From NCBI RefSeq assembly GCF_947507565.1, contig NC_089180.1:620001-684000 (forward strand): 64,000 nt of DNA, read 5' to 3'. A model generated the notes under the pieces. It was not told the origin of the DNA. It saw only the letters and a list, made by a program, of their open reading frames with translations, and did not search any database. The position numbers and the translations under genes are program-made. Of this stretch, positions 18,606 to 27,990 are shown piece after piece; position 1 is the stretch's first letter; every line of letters begins with the position of its first letter. Origin of the DNA: Oscarella lobularis (Eukaryota > Porifera > Homoscleromorpha > Homosclerophorida > Oscarellidae).

Positions 18606-18665
18606 GTTTCCTTATAAATATCTCATAAACGTAGCATCCTAATGTTTACTTGCCATATTGTGTAG

Positions 18666-19223
18666 GGATTTGGATGGCCTGCGCGTTTGGGTTCCCAGTG
18701 AGTCGTTTGGACGTTGGTGGAGCACAGTATCAATGGGCATCAATGTTTCTGCTGCATTGAGTTCAATTGTCTTTGCCGCTACTACGAAAGCATTGGGTTG
18801 GCGATTCGTCTTCTTTGGAGCGGGTGCTGTCGGCTTGGGCATGTCAGTTGTCATCTTCCTGATCACGCGAGACTCATCCGAGTCTGTTGGTCTAAAGTCT
18901 ATCACGTCAGAAACAAGCAATTCCTCAGCGGAAAAGAAACGCTTTTCGTTGCGAGACGTGTTGTCTGATTGGTTTCTTTGGGTGCTGAGTGGCAACTACC
19001 TTCTTTTCTACGTGGTCAAGACGTCGATAGCAGATTGGAGTCAAATGTACCTGATTCAGTACCGCGAATTTCCGGCTAGCTTTGGTACGTGGGAAAGAAG
19101 GGAAGGGGAAACGTTGAAGGTCTCTTGTATTATGTAGCCGCATACGCTATTGGGATGTTGGAAGTGGGAGGAATTGTGGGCAGCTTAGTGGCGGGCTTCT
19201 CATCTGACTTCATTGTGTCCAAG
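18666..19223 (+). pseudogene. SLC37A4: SLC37A4-like glucose-6-phosphate transporter fragment
   Basis: Two exons, 18666-19084 and 19138-19223. They read GFGWP, then VPSESFGRWWSTVSMGINVS, GWRFVFFGAGAVG, LSDWFLWVLSGNYLLFYVVK, TSIADWSQMYLIQ and MLEVGGIVGSLVAGFSSDF. The series GLGWPP, F-TWW, LWVLS--YL--F-VKT---DW-Q and LEVGG-VGS--AGY-SD matches SLC37A4, the ER glucose-6-phosphate antiporter of the major facilitator superfamily. The stretch between GFGWP and VPSESF is shorter than in the family and crosses a frame change, so a small deletion is likely. Later transmembrane exons are absent; VPS13 sequence follows. Confidence 0.8.
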
Positions 19224-19399
19224 GTAAGAGAACCAATCCGAGTCAAACGTTTCCTTTTATTTATCAGTAGATGGCTCGTTTGGGAGTTTTTGCTAAGCTC
19301 ATGCTGAATCAAAAGCCTGGAACTGACATGAACATACCAAGAGTATCGTCTAAATCCTAGTCATATTGTTTGCAGTTCTAAACTGATTTTTTCCTCTAG

Positions 19400-19768
19400 G
19401 TCTTGCTGGATTTTGTGTTAGAGCAGATCGGCTTTCACCTGTCTCGACGCCAGGTAATCGATTGGCTTTATGTCAAGTCTTCTTGCCATAGTGACACCGT
19501 GACTTCAGTTTGTCCAAATAATGCACCTCATTGAAGGCTTTGACATGATGGCACTCAATTTAAAATATTTGAAATACAAGGCTCCCGGACGTCCGAAGGG
19601 CAAAAAGAATGTCTCACTTTGGTGTGATGCTAGCCTGGAGATCCTAACTTAGATTTCATCTGTTTGTTTAGGTGGAAGTACGCCTTCAATGCAGTTCTTA
19701 AGCAGAGAGTTTTTTTGGAGCCGTCCGCGAGTAGGGGAGGAGGTTTAGCACCCATTGGAGTTCTTCAG
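19400..19768 (+). pseudogene. VPS13-family lipid-transfer protein fragment
   Basis: Three exons (19400-19453, 19509-19621, 19672-19768) splice in phase to LLDFVLEQIGFHLSRRQFVQ, IMHLIEGFDMMALNLKYLKY and SLWWKYAFNAVLKQRV. VPS13 proteins have the same order near their N-terminus: a strand ending L-L---Q, then LLE--D-M------YRK--P, then a WWKYA-NA motif. They are rod-like bridges moving lipids at membrane contact sites. The exon junction that creates the WW pair (CTTTG + GTGG) is exact, so splicing is intact in this piece. The N-terminal chorein start and the rest of the long protein are missing. Confidence 0.7.
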
Positions 19769-19854
19769 GTACGTTTTTAGGAGAAGCAAAGAATATTATG
19801 TAATTATTTATTTTTTATTTTTCGTTTATTAGTTTGATTTCGTCCCTAGGACTT

Positions 19855-19975
19855 GTTTGGGGAGCGCTATCAGATAAGTGCACTGTAGTTTTAGGTGTTG
19901 TAAGGGCTTTGTTTCCCGTGTGTTGTGCAGGGAGGGAATCGAGCGAGAAGACGGGTCAGTGTTATAAGGTGCTGT
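19855..19975 (+). repeat. Dispersed repeat, copy 1 (partner at 21955-22065)
   Basis: The stretch beginning CTATCAGATAAGTGC and continuing through TAGTTTTAGGTGTT, GGGCTTTGTTTCCCGTGTGT and AATCGAGCG recurs, diverged, at 21955-22065. Just upstream an open frame reads LGLVWGALSDK. Confidence 0.6.
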
Positions 19976-20617
19976 CTGGTTTTAAGCCTTCAACTATCCT
20001 AAATTTCCTTTAGCTAGGAGGGCTTGGTTGGAGGAGAATGGAGGAGAGGACCGCAAGCGTGAAGGGGGAGGAAGGACAATCGAAAAAGGAAAAAGAAAAG
20101 ATCGAGAGAAGGAGTAATACCTTGGGGTATGAATTTTATTCTTAGTTTTCATTTTTTATTTCTTTTAGCTCGGGGGGGATGCAACTGGAAGGAAGAGGAG
20201 AAGGACAACGGGCGTGAGGGGAAAAACAAGGGAAGGACAATTGAAAGGGAAGAGGGAAGATCGATGAACAAAGTGACGACATGAGGTATGGATTTTGTTC
20301 TTAGATTTCATTTATAATTCTTTTCAGCTAGGGGGATGTGACTGGAAGGAAGAGGAGAAGGATAACGGGCGTGAAAGGAAGGGGAAGGGGAAGGACAAAT
20401 CCGAATAGGAAGATGGAGGATCGAGGAAGAGTGACGACATGAGGTATGGTTGTTATTCTTAAGTTTCATTTTTAAGTTATTAGTTAGGGGGATGCAATTG
20501 GAAGGGCGCGGAGAAGGACAACGGGCATGAAGAGAAAGGAATCAAGGGAAGGGAAGGACAACCAAGGGGAGGGAGCGGGAAGAAGATCAAGAGTATGAGG
20601 TGCGGAATTTATCATTG
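19920..20617 (+). repeat. GA-rich tandem repeat array A, about 158-bp unit, splice-like ends
   Basis: Four diverged units with donor-like GTATG phrases at about 20126, 20285, 20442 and 20599 (spacing 157-159 bp). Each unit has a purine-rich block of about 100 bp (GGAAGGAAGAGGAGAAGGA, GGGAAGGACAA) followed by a T-rich block that looks like a short intron (GTATGGATTTTGTTCTTAG...TTCAG) and then CTAGGGGGATG. No consistent reading frame runs through the array. Confidence 0.7.
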
Positions 20618-20689
20618 TTAGTGAGGATTGGGGGTAAGGCCCGGATATTGAAAATAAATGTGGTTGTAATTAGGATTGATAAGGGTAAG

Positions 20690-20953
20690 GGGTTAGGGGT
20701 AGGATTAGGATTAGGAGATGGAATTGGGGATAGGGGGTCCCAGTTTAAGTGGTGTCCCGGATAAGAGAAAATTTTTCACTTTCTATCGACCGGGGGTCAC
20801 CCGCGACAGTGGCTTAGTCGGCCCATATCCTCTGGGTCCCAGGGGGGCGAACCCCCCTATACCCCCGAGGATATATCTGGGGCTGGCTAAGCCCGGAGCG
20901 GGGCCACCACCAAGTACTGGGGTGAAGGTTTAGGGTTAGGGATCGGGTTAGGT
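20690..20953 (+). repeat. Degenerate telomere-like repeats flanking a long hairpin
   Basis: GGTTAGGGGTAGGATTAGGATTAGG (20690-20714) and TTTAGGGTTAGGGATCGGGTTAGG (20929-20952) are degenerate TTAGGG-type tracts. Between them, 20811-20893 forms an imperfect stem: GGCTTAG...CATATCCTC on the left pairs with GAGGATATA...CTAAGCC on the right, with an inner G-run/C-run stem. Confidence 0.55.
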
Positions 20954-20989
20954 ACAAAGCAGACGGGGAATAGGCGATCAGACGGTGTC

Positions 20990-21860
20990 AAACTTTCACA
21001 GGGAAAGTTTTCGACGTTTTGACCGTGTAAAGATCGTCCTTTCTTCTCGTATTTGCTTTAGAAGTGTTGTCACGCTATTGTAGTGGCGTGGCGATGTGAA
21101 AACCCGATTATTAATAAGTAATTTGTGACGTCAGTATGTTAAACCGATGAGATTACGTGCGCATGTTAGCGCGCACTTGTCTGTCGCTGGAAGATCGGTT
21201 TTCGGCTCGAATTCGACGAGGCGAAGTTTCGAACGACGTCCAAAGGTAAGTATTAGAAAGTTTCGAAGCCTTTAGAGCGTTCGTTATCGAGCGAAACGCT
21301 CGCGCGAGCGCTTCGCGTCGCCAGATGACGGCGCCGGCCTCGAAAGGTGAATTTCTCGTTTTGAAATGGTGCAAAACGAGGAGTTTGAAGCGTTTTAGAA
21401 CGTTTCGCGGGGATTCGCGTCGTTTTTAGTGTCGTTTTAGCCGATTTCGTATGCGCGAAAAAGGGGGCGTGTCACTTTTCTTTCGCGTGCGATAAACGGC
21501 AGACGGCGTATCGGATGCCGTCAAGAGGCGGTAATTCGTAAACTACACCATATGCGCTTTCGAATGGTGTGCCGTTTGTCGTCGTGCGACGCGGCGTCGC
21601 CGAGTGGCGGCACGGCGAAGGTGGTGCGGTTTTCGTGTACGCGCGTAGGCGTATTTGTTTATTTCGCTCAAATTAGTGTCGATAATTGGCGAAAAATGGT
21701 AAACGTAGTACCAGGTCTTGTAGATTAGACCGTGGCGAATCGAATGGCACCGGTGCGGTGCTCTTGCTACGTTTCGTTTCGAAACTGTGTAGATTTTCGC
21801 GAGCAAAGTCGCGATTTGGAAAATCGACTTTTGTTTTTTTGGGGGGGGGGGGGGGGGACA
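20990..21860. other. CpG-rich stretch, no protein recognised; G17 run
   Basis: This stretch is rich in CG dinucleotides compared with its neighbours. It includes a strong splice-donor consensus AAAGGTAAGTATT near 21242-21254, which could end a non-coding first exon. It ends in a 17-base G homopolymer (21841-21857). I see no coding family. It may be a CpG-island promoter for something downstream on the plus strand. Confidence 0.35.
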
Positions 21861-21954
21861 GTACGTTTTTAGAAACCCAAATATATGTTGTACAGAATTA
21901 TTTATTCTTTTCTTTCTCGTTGTTTTAGTGTTATTCTACCGGTGGGGGCTCATT

Positions 21955-22065
21955 CCAGGGGTTCTATCAGATAAGTGCCTCGTAGTTTTATGTGTTAAAG
22001 GGGCTTTGTTTTTTGTGTGTTATATAGGAAGGAGGTCGAGCGGAAGTTAGCATAAGGTATCGGTT
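21955..22065 (+). repeat. Dispersed repeat, copy 2 (partner at 19855-19975)
   Basis: CTATCAGATAAGTGCC, TAGTTTTATGTGTT, GGGGCTTTGTTTTTTGTGTG and GTCGAGCGG repeat the 19855 unit in order. Diverged 158-bp-type GA-rich units follow immediately in both places, so the whole segment 19855-20200 may have been copied. Confidence 0.6.
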
Positions 22066-22325
22066 TATTTTTAGTTTTTGGATTATTTTTTATTCTCTTT
22101 TTATCTAGGGAGCTCACTTGGAAGGAAGAGAAGAGAACAGAAGACACGCACAGGGACGGAAAGGGATCGACAAGAAGTGGAGGAAGACTATCAATAGGTA
22201 CAGAGTTATTTTGCATTTGCTTATCACAATTAATTCCTTTTAATTAGGGGCACTCAACTGGACGGAGCGAGTATGCCGGAGAAGGGCAAAGGACACGTAT
22301 AGGGGAAAAGGGGACGGTAAATGAG

Positions 22326-22648
22326 AAGGTGATATTTTTACGTGGAAATCGAGAACGACACTTTCTCCGCAAAGCGGAACAATCGTTTTTCCAGCAGGAT
22401 CTGATAACGAGACGTTGACCATCAATATTCTCCCCGATCCCACGCCTGAACTCGCGGAAGACGTCGCCATAACGCTCACCGACGTTTTGGGTCGAGGCGG
22501 AGTACCGATTGGATCGGACTTGGCTCGCGGTGCAACGATCGAGCAAACGCTCGCCTCGAGCGTGATATCTGTTGCGGCAAACGACAACCCCCACGGCGTC
22601 ATCAATTGGTCTCCCTCTTCGGCGACGGTGAACGTTAGGGATCGATCG
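22326..22648 (+). pseudogene. ADGRV1: ADGRV1-like Calx-beta domain exon
   Basis: An open stretch ending at a GTATGG donor (22649) encodes SGTIVFPAGSDNETLTINIL, PDPTPELAEDVAITLTDV, and SSVISVAANDNPHGVINWSP. The pattern GT--FP-G------I-I--D--PE--E-F---L, then I-IAANDDPHGV, is the repeated Calx-beta module of ADGRV1 (VLGR1), a giant adhesion GPCR. The AANDNPHGV box is the most telling. No second Calx-beta exon is found on either side; instead GA-rich tandem repeats flank it, and the last bases of this exon plus its donor (GGATCGATCG|GTATGG) recur three more times downstream. Confidence 0.75.
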
Positions 22649-23140
22649 GTATGGGGAATAGATTTATTTTTAGCTTTTGTATTCATTTTATTTTATTTAT
22701 AGGTAGAGAGATACAGTAGGGAGAGAAGAGATAAGGACTCACAAGGACGAGGGGAAGGGACTGGAAATTGGAGAGGAGAGAGAAGGAGCACGTCAGGGAT
22801 CGATCGGTATGGGGAATAGATTTATTTTTAGCTTTTGTATTCATTTTATTTTGTTTATAGGTAGGGAGATGCAATAAGGAGAGAAGGGGTGAGGGCTCAC
22901 GAGGACGAGGGGAAGGGAATGGGAATTGGAGAGGAAGGAGAAGGATCAAGTTACGGATCGATCGGTATGGGGAATAGATTTATTTGTAGTTTTTGTATTT
23001 ATTTTATTTTTTATATATATAGGGGAGATACAATAGGGAGAGAAGGGATACGGACTCACGAGGACACGGGGGAGAAGATGGAAATTGGAGATGAGGGAGA
23101 AGGAGCAGGAGCAAGCTAGGGATCGATCGGTATGGTGAGT
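22639..23140 (+). repeat. Tandem repeat array B built on an exon-intron junction, about 158-bp unit
   Basis: The phrase GGATCGATCGGTATGG occurs at 22639, 22797, 22955 and about 23121 (spacing 158, 158 and 166 bp). Each is followed by an intron-like T-rich block (AATAGATTTATTTTTAGC, then TTTATAGG) and a GA-rich block (GGAGATACAATAGGGAGAGA, ACTCACGAGGAC, GGAAATTGGAGA). The first unit begins at the 3' end of the Calx-beta exon. Period, order and the GTATGG start match array A, so both belong to one repeat family. Confidence 0.75.
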
Positions 23141-23218
23141 AGATTTATTTAAGCTTTTGCATTCATTTTAATTTTTCTTAATTTTTCAAAACAAGGATCG
23201 TTGGTGTAAGATATATAG

Positions 23219-23288
23219 ATTAGGGGTAGGATTACGATCTATTAGGGGTAGGTTGAGGATTAGGGGTTAGGTTGGGATGGATTAGGCG
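23219..23288 (+). repeat. Degenerate telomere-like tract
   Basis: TTAGGGGTAGG, TATTAGGGGTAGG, GATTAGGGGTTAGGTTGGGAT and GATTAGG follow in series. It resembles the tracts at 20690 and 20929 but never forms a clean TTAGGG array. Confidence 0.5.
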
Positions 23289-23379
23289 TACGCGAACAGC
23301 TGTCTACCGTACATCGCGCGCGCGTTCGCAAAATAAAACAAACAGACAATCGCGCGCGTGTGTGCTAAGAGTCTAGTAC

Positions 23380-23530
23380 CGAGCATGGGATCGGAGGCCG
23401 CAACCTCCGGCGCCGAAAAACCGCACGACGTTCGACGAGCCTTATTCGGTTGGATATTGGTCGTCGGCGAACCCGGATAGACGACGCCACTTGTCGTCGT
23501 GGCAGGATAAGTCTGAAACATGATCATCAT
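23380..23530 (-). CDS. Possible first exon with TATA promoter, unknown protein
   Basis: On the minus strand an ATG at 23530 opens MMIMFQTYPATTTSGVVYPG then SPTTNIQPNKARRTSCGF, about 50 residues, to a possible donor at 23379. A TATATATA box lies at 23564-23571, about 30-35 bp before the ATG. The chain is Thr/Pro/Ser rich and unrecognised. No continuing exon was identified. Confidence 0.3.
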
Positions 23531-23539
23531 ATGGATAGT

Positions 23540-24600
23540 TACGCGTAGCGGAGACGACGTGTCTATATATACGCTACGGGGCCCCGCAAAGCCGCGAGAC
23601 GTCTTCCCACCCAGTGCAGAATTGAACTATTAGATCAGAGTGAATTGGATAATAATGCCCAGCGTGTGTACAGTACGTGCATGTCGCGCGCGATTTTTAT
23701 TGTATTGTCGCGCGCGGAAGGCCCCCCTGCGCGCCGGGGGTCACTCCCCCATCTCATTCATCGTAGTCGCTATGTTACGGGTTAGGGTAGCGTCTCGCGG
23801 CGGGTTGCGTGGAATGCGGCGGTTAGAGCGACGATAATTGCGATTAAACGGCCGCAATCGTCTCCCAAAGGGCCTCGAGGGATCGCGGAACCCGCCTCGA
23901 TCTATTTATGGTCGAGCTGATCGCGCGCGCGGGGCTTAGAGAACGAGCCAATAAAATTGAAGCGTTGGGCCTTCAATCGATAGCGTGAGACAGCGGTTTC
24001 GACCTCATCGGGCTTACCACTTCACCCAATCAATATCCAATTGTAGAATTAAGCGGTCTACACTGAGGGGGCCCTTGGGGCTTTGAATCGATTACGGAAA
24101 CTGCACAAGTGACTCGTCCACTTTTCTACGGGTAGGAAACGATTACGTACGACACGGGATCGCGACAGAACATGCTTGGCATTCCCCCCGGTCGAACGAC
24201 CAGTTGTTATTGATCGTATCGATGCTCGAGACACGCGCCGCGCGCATTCTGCGGCGAACTAAAAATAGAACGATGCCGCGCGTTATGCGGAACACCACAC
24301 GCGACCGTGCACGTGTCGTCGACGTTGTTACGCAAAAAGGGGAGGAGAAAAGAAAAGATCGCCCCCGTGAAAGGGAAAACATCCTCAGGGCGAACGGTAC
24401 GCGTACACGGCGACTCTAATGCGAAGCCCTCTCAGCTGACGCATTCATTCCAATGCAAAATTTAAAGAAAGGGGGGGCCCCACTAGGGAAAAAATGCACT
24501 CACAAAAACATTTTCGCTAACGGCCGACCACGACGCCGAATTCGGATGTAGAGCGCGTGCGCGTCGAGATCCGCGGGAACGATGAGAAGAATGCATAGGG
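23540..24600. other. CG-rich stretch without an assigned gene
   Basis: Contains many CGCG and GCGCGC runs. Open frames on both strands are arginine-rich shadows of the base composition, and no domain is recognisable. Confidence 0.4.
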
Positions 24601-24649
24601 ATACCTGTTGACGAAAGGCGTCGATTCGCGATCGTTTCGATGACGACGA

Positions 24650-25489
24650 CGACGGAATATCGCCGCTCGCGTCGTCGTTGGTATTGCGTGAGCCACCGTC
24701 TTTCTCACAAAGGCAGACATGTCAGTCACACACTGAACACAGATGGTGAATGCATGATCAATCGGTCGGCCGATGGGTGATGAACCTACCTCCTTCAGCG
24801 CAAGCATCATAATAGGCACAATAACGGGAACGCGTATGCTTGAAAGTACGCGCAAAGCGCTGGCACGAATCAATTGATTTGGATCCTAGACGTAATACAG
24901 GTCGGGGGGGGGGGTCGATCAAGTGGCTATTTTGATATGTCTCTGTCTCTCTGCCTTCAGAGCTTTCTGAAAGGTGCTGATGGAGAGAAGAGCGAGATCC
25001 GGTTCTTCTTCGGCATAGCGCATCAGGTAAACGTAAACGAGTTTCTTGATCTAATTGAACAAAATATACCAATTTGATCTATTTGCATACATGTACGCGC
25101 CTTCTTACTTCGGGATTTTTCGACACGACGTTCTTCACGACGGCCGGGAACAGAGCGGAGACGTTTCGGCCTTTGGCGATCATCTAGAGATGCGTCACGT
25201 GACCGCGCTTTCGCTTCGCTGTTTCGCCCGCTTACTCCTATGATTCGCTTCATCGATTCGAGTTTTTGGCCGTCCTTGTTGCCGTCGAGCATCTTCTTTA
25301 GCTCTTCCAATCTAGAACAAACGACTGGGGTCTCGTCTCGACGCGATTATTCGCGCGAGCTCGCCTTGTCTGATCCGACGAGAAAAAGCCTCCCGTCATG
25401 TCGCGATCGACATCGACCGTAGCGGCACTAAACGAGGAAGAGCTGTGACCTCCTTCCATTGAGTAAGGAGTCCCAGAGACGCCTGCCAT
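24650..25489 (-). CDS. AP3B1: AP-3 complex beta subunit, N-terminal exons
   Basis: Six minus-strand exons. 25365-25489 (ATG at 25489) ends GGFFSSDQT. 25236-25311 reads [20 protein letters not shown]. 25109-25183 reads [20 protein letters not shown]. 24955-25050 reads [20 protein letters not shown]. 24790-24885 reads [20 protein letters not shown]. The last, from 24732, reads [15 protein letters not shown]. These match the N-terminal HEAT-like solenoid of AP3B1/AP3B2, the adaptor that sorts cargo to lysosome-related organelles. Exon lengths and phases agree with the codon counts. Two introns (25312-25364 and 24886-24954) have GC donors after AAG. After HAIP the similarity stops, so the trunk, hinge and ear are missing. 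Up to there the frame is intact. Confidence 0.85.
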
Positions 25490-25615
25490 GCTTTCGATGC
25501 GTACGTATGTGGAGAGGTCATGTGATTCCTCGGAGGGCGTGACGCGCTATAATAAATACAGTAAATGCCTATCGTCCGCTCAACTGTCCCGAAAAAAAGA
25601 AATTGTAGTCAATTT

Positions 25616-25880
25616 TCAACAAGAATTGCGCCAAGTGCGACGAGCTTTGACAGTTTGTACGCTGCATAGAATTTTGAACAGTAGCGACGATTGCCTCTCA
25701 AACGCCTGCGCAACACATTAAATAAAATTAAATAATAATAATACCACAGCAAAAACAAGGACCTACTTTTCCTATTTTTCCTGCCTGAGCAAGATCGCGT
25801 TCGGTCAACTGCAGTCCATACGACAGCAAAGTGCACAGCTGCAGACTAAGATCTAAGATTTCATTCAAACTGCGAGCTAT
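25616..25880 (-). pseudogene. Possible gamma-tubulin complex component C-terminus
   Basis: Two minus-strand exons, 25767-25880 (exactly 38 codons) and 25616-25705, spliced by a 61-bp GT-AG intron. They read IARSLNEILDLSLQLCTLLS and GLQLTERDLAQAGKIGK, then AFERQSSLLFKILCSVQTVK, ending in TGA. A helical pattern ILDL-L-LC-LL, then F-RQ---LF-IL, resembles the last helices of gamma-tubulin complex proteins (GCP family). I hold this loosely; another helical C-terminus is possible. It precedes the AP-3 beta start on the same strand. Confidence 0.4.
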
Positions 25881-26011
25881 CTGTAAACAATCCCGAACCA
25901 AAATTTGCATCACCCGAGACCTAAATAATAACTAGTTGCCGTTACTCCAGTCATGAAATGAGAACAATTTATTTGTTGTATGTAAACTAACCATGTGACG
26001 GTTACGGTGAA

Positions 26012-26105
26012 GTTTTTATCCGGGTACCTAACGTCGAGCACTCAGCCATCCCGGATAGGAAAAAGTGTTTATCCGGGTACCTAACGTCGAGCATTCAGCC
26101 ATACA
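26012..26105 (+). repeat. Two-copy direct repeat
   Basis: TTTTTATCCGGGTACCTAAC followed by GTCGAGCACTCAGCCAT is repeated at once as GTTTATCCGGGTACCTAACG, TCGAGCATTCAGCCAT. The unit is about 53 bp and the copies differ at a few bases. Confidence 0.75.
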
Positions 26106-26118
26106 GGGTTTCTTCTAG

Positions 26119-26260
26119 TATGCTGAGGATACCATCTATCGTCATCTCGAACCCGCTTTGGAATTTCAACTGGAGATGAATAGATTGTCCAAGTTTAATA
26201 TACAGGCTGTTCCAACCTCCAATCACACCATGCATCTGTACCTTGGCTCAGCGAAGGTGC
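26119..26260 (+). pseudogene. ACACA: Acetyl-CoA carboxylase central-domain exon
   Basis: After a TTCTTCTAG acceptor the frame reads [20 protein letters not shown] then [20 protein letters not shown] and YLGSAK. The [33 protein letters not shown] block is diagnostic of the central region of eukaryotic multidomain acetyl-CoA carboxylase, which makes malonyl-CoA in the cytosol. After YLGSAK a GTGCCC could serve as donor; the frame otherwise continues without similarity to a TAG near 26419. No other ACC exon is present. Confidence 0.85.
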
Positions 26261-26419
26261 CCCGAGATTTTCGTCACTGGTCGATGTTTAATAACACGTT
26301 ATGCCTTTCGCTGACTAAGCAACGCTCTTTTATACGAATCAAAGAGGAAACGCGACTATCGATGACTCACAAATGTTCGAGACGGGAGACAGTGTGTGGA
26401 GCCTACGCTCATCTGTTTT

Positions 26420-26878
26420 AGGCCAAATGGCTCCGACTGGAAATGACGGAAGTGGAGCGGCTACGTCAATCGCTTGCGCTACAAATACTACTCTATTCTC
26501 CATCCTGCTTCAATGATATGCATATTGCTTTGTTTCGTTACACGGTCTCATGTATACATAATACAGTATCTCCGCCTCAATTGATGTCTTCTAATCCTAC
26601 AAGGTGTGCAATGCAGCAAATGAACAGAAGTAGTACATAGTGGGTGATGATGGCGGTGTACTTTATTTCACTGCCTTCCGCTCAGGGTGACATTATAGAA
26701 CGCACTGAACGATACTAACCAAATAATTTTTTCCGCGTGTCAATCACAAACAACGTGCCCATGCAAAGCAAGCGAGTCCAAAGCCAAAAAGAAAGTTAAG
26801 CGCGCAAGAAGCGCAAGAAACGAGGAGGAAGAGGAAGAAAAAACTCTCTGCAGAGATGAGGAAAAAAGGAGCGAGGAG
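26420..26878. other. 3' flank of the zinc-finger gene, nothing else seen
   Basis: A purine-rich stretch (AAGAAGCGCAAGAAACGAGG near 26806-26825) precedes, on the plus strand, the stop codon of the minus-strand zinc-finger gene. It is a probable 3' UTR. Confidence 0.3.
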
Positions 26879-26879
26879 A

Positions 26880-27990
26880 TCAACACGAAGACGGAACGTG
26901 GTCACGTGACACGAAAATAGGCGACTTGACGACGGGCACGACGACGACGACGTGCATTCGTTGGCGATCGCGAATTTCCTGCGCGGGTTTCGCCGTCGGA
27001 AGAGGCGCCATCGTCGTCGCGGTCGTCGTCGGCGCGACGACGACGGCGACGTCTTCCTCGTCGCGTTGCTTTTGTCGTTCGTGCATTTTCATGTGCCGAT
27101 GGAGTTCGTCGGATCGCGTGAATCGACGATTGCAGTCGGACATCGGACAGACGTACGGCTTTTCGCCCGTGTGCGTGCGCCGATGCGACGACAGGTGATC
27201 CGAACGCGAAAAGGCGCGACTGCAGTGTTCGCACACGTGCGGTTTGATGCCGCTGCAATGCAAGAGAGAGGGGGATTCGGTGACGGGTTCCTCGAAAGGG
27301 GCCCTTCTTTGAAAAAAGCGCGCGGATACGTCGCGAAAACGGAACAAGAGGGCGTTTTCTGTTTTGACTTCGCTTCGACGGAGCAGGAAGTGAAACGGGG
27401 GCCCCCCACTCTCGTAACACGCCCTCGCGAAAACGAGAACCACACCCCCCTTCCCGAACCCCTTCGTACTTGTGCTTTCTCTTATGACGCGTCAATTCGT
27501 CGCTGCGCGTGAATCGTCGACCGCAGTCGGGATGATCGCAGGCGAACGGCTTTTCGCCCGTGTGAGTGCGATAGTGCGCCTCCACGTGCGACGATTTGCT
27601 GTACATTTTACCGCAAGACGGATAGGAGCAGTGGTACTGTCTCACGCCCTGCTTGATATACGACGGCGAACCGGTCGACCCGCGAGGGGGTCCCCCCGTC
27701 GATGGAACGACGTGTTCGGCTTCCGATTCGCTTGTACTGTTTCCTTCTTCGGTCGTTCGATGGTGGTGATTCGCGTTCGTCGCTTCTCGCGTGACGTCGC
27801 TCGCTTTCGCGCTCATTGTTCGTCGTTCGAAAGCGCTCGTTCGTTGGAACGCAACCGGAAGTCGAACGTTCAAAAGATCGGTTGCGTTTCGATGATCCTG
27901 CTGCTGTTGATCGATTCCGAGTTGGCGTAGTATGCTCGCTGCTTCCAGGTGTTGAGCGTCTCTCTCCGTCTGCAGGGTCGCCGCTGTCAT
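26880..27990 (-). CDS. WT1/Klumpfuss-like C2H2 zinc-finger transcription factor
   Basis: Two minus-strand exons, 27470-27990 and 26880-27252, joined in phase (AA|C) across a 217-bp intron. After about 115 residues of Ser/Thr/Gln-rich leader come four C2H2 fingers: [60 protein letters not shown] and [20 protein letters not shown]. Linkers are THTGEKP, KHNGIKP and THTGEKP. The Cys spacing is CX4C, CX4C, CX2C, CX4C, the order found in WT1, and the RSDEL/RSDHL contact helices are those of the EGR/WT1/KLF group that bind GC-rich DNA. Known alternatives are EGR and KLF, which have three fingers. A C-rich acceptor just before the ATG (28010-27993) suggests an upstream exon, so the true start may be further up. 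The frame is intact to TGA. Confidence 0.85.

Noticed and set aside
20690-20953. A true telomere
   Set aside because: Tracts are short, degenerate and internal, with unique sequence on both sides.
24143-24419. Arginine-rich protein genes on both strands
   Set aside because: These frames are by-products of CG-rich sequence, lack domains, and overlap each other on opposite strands.
26952-27512. 186-residue plus-strand protein
   Set aside because: It is the antisense shadow of the zinc-finger exons.
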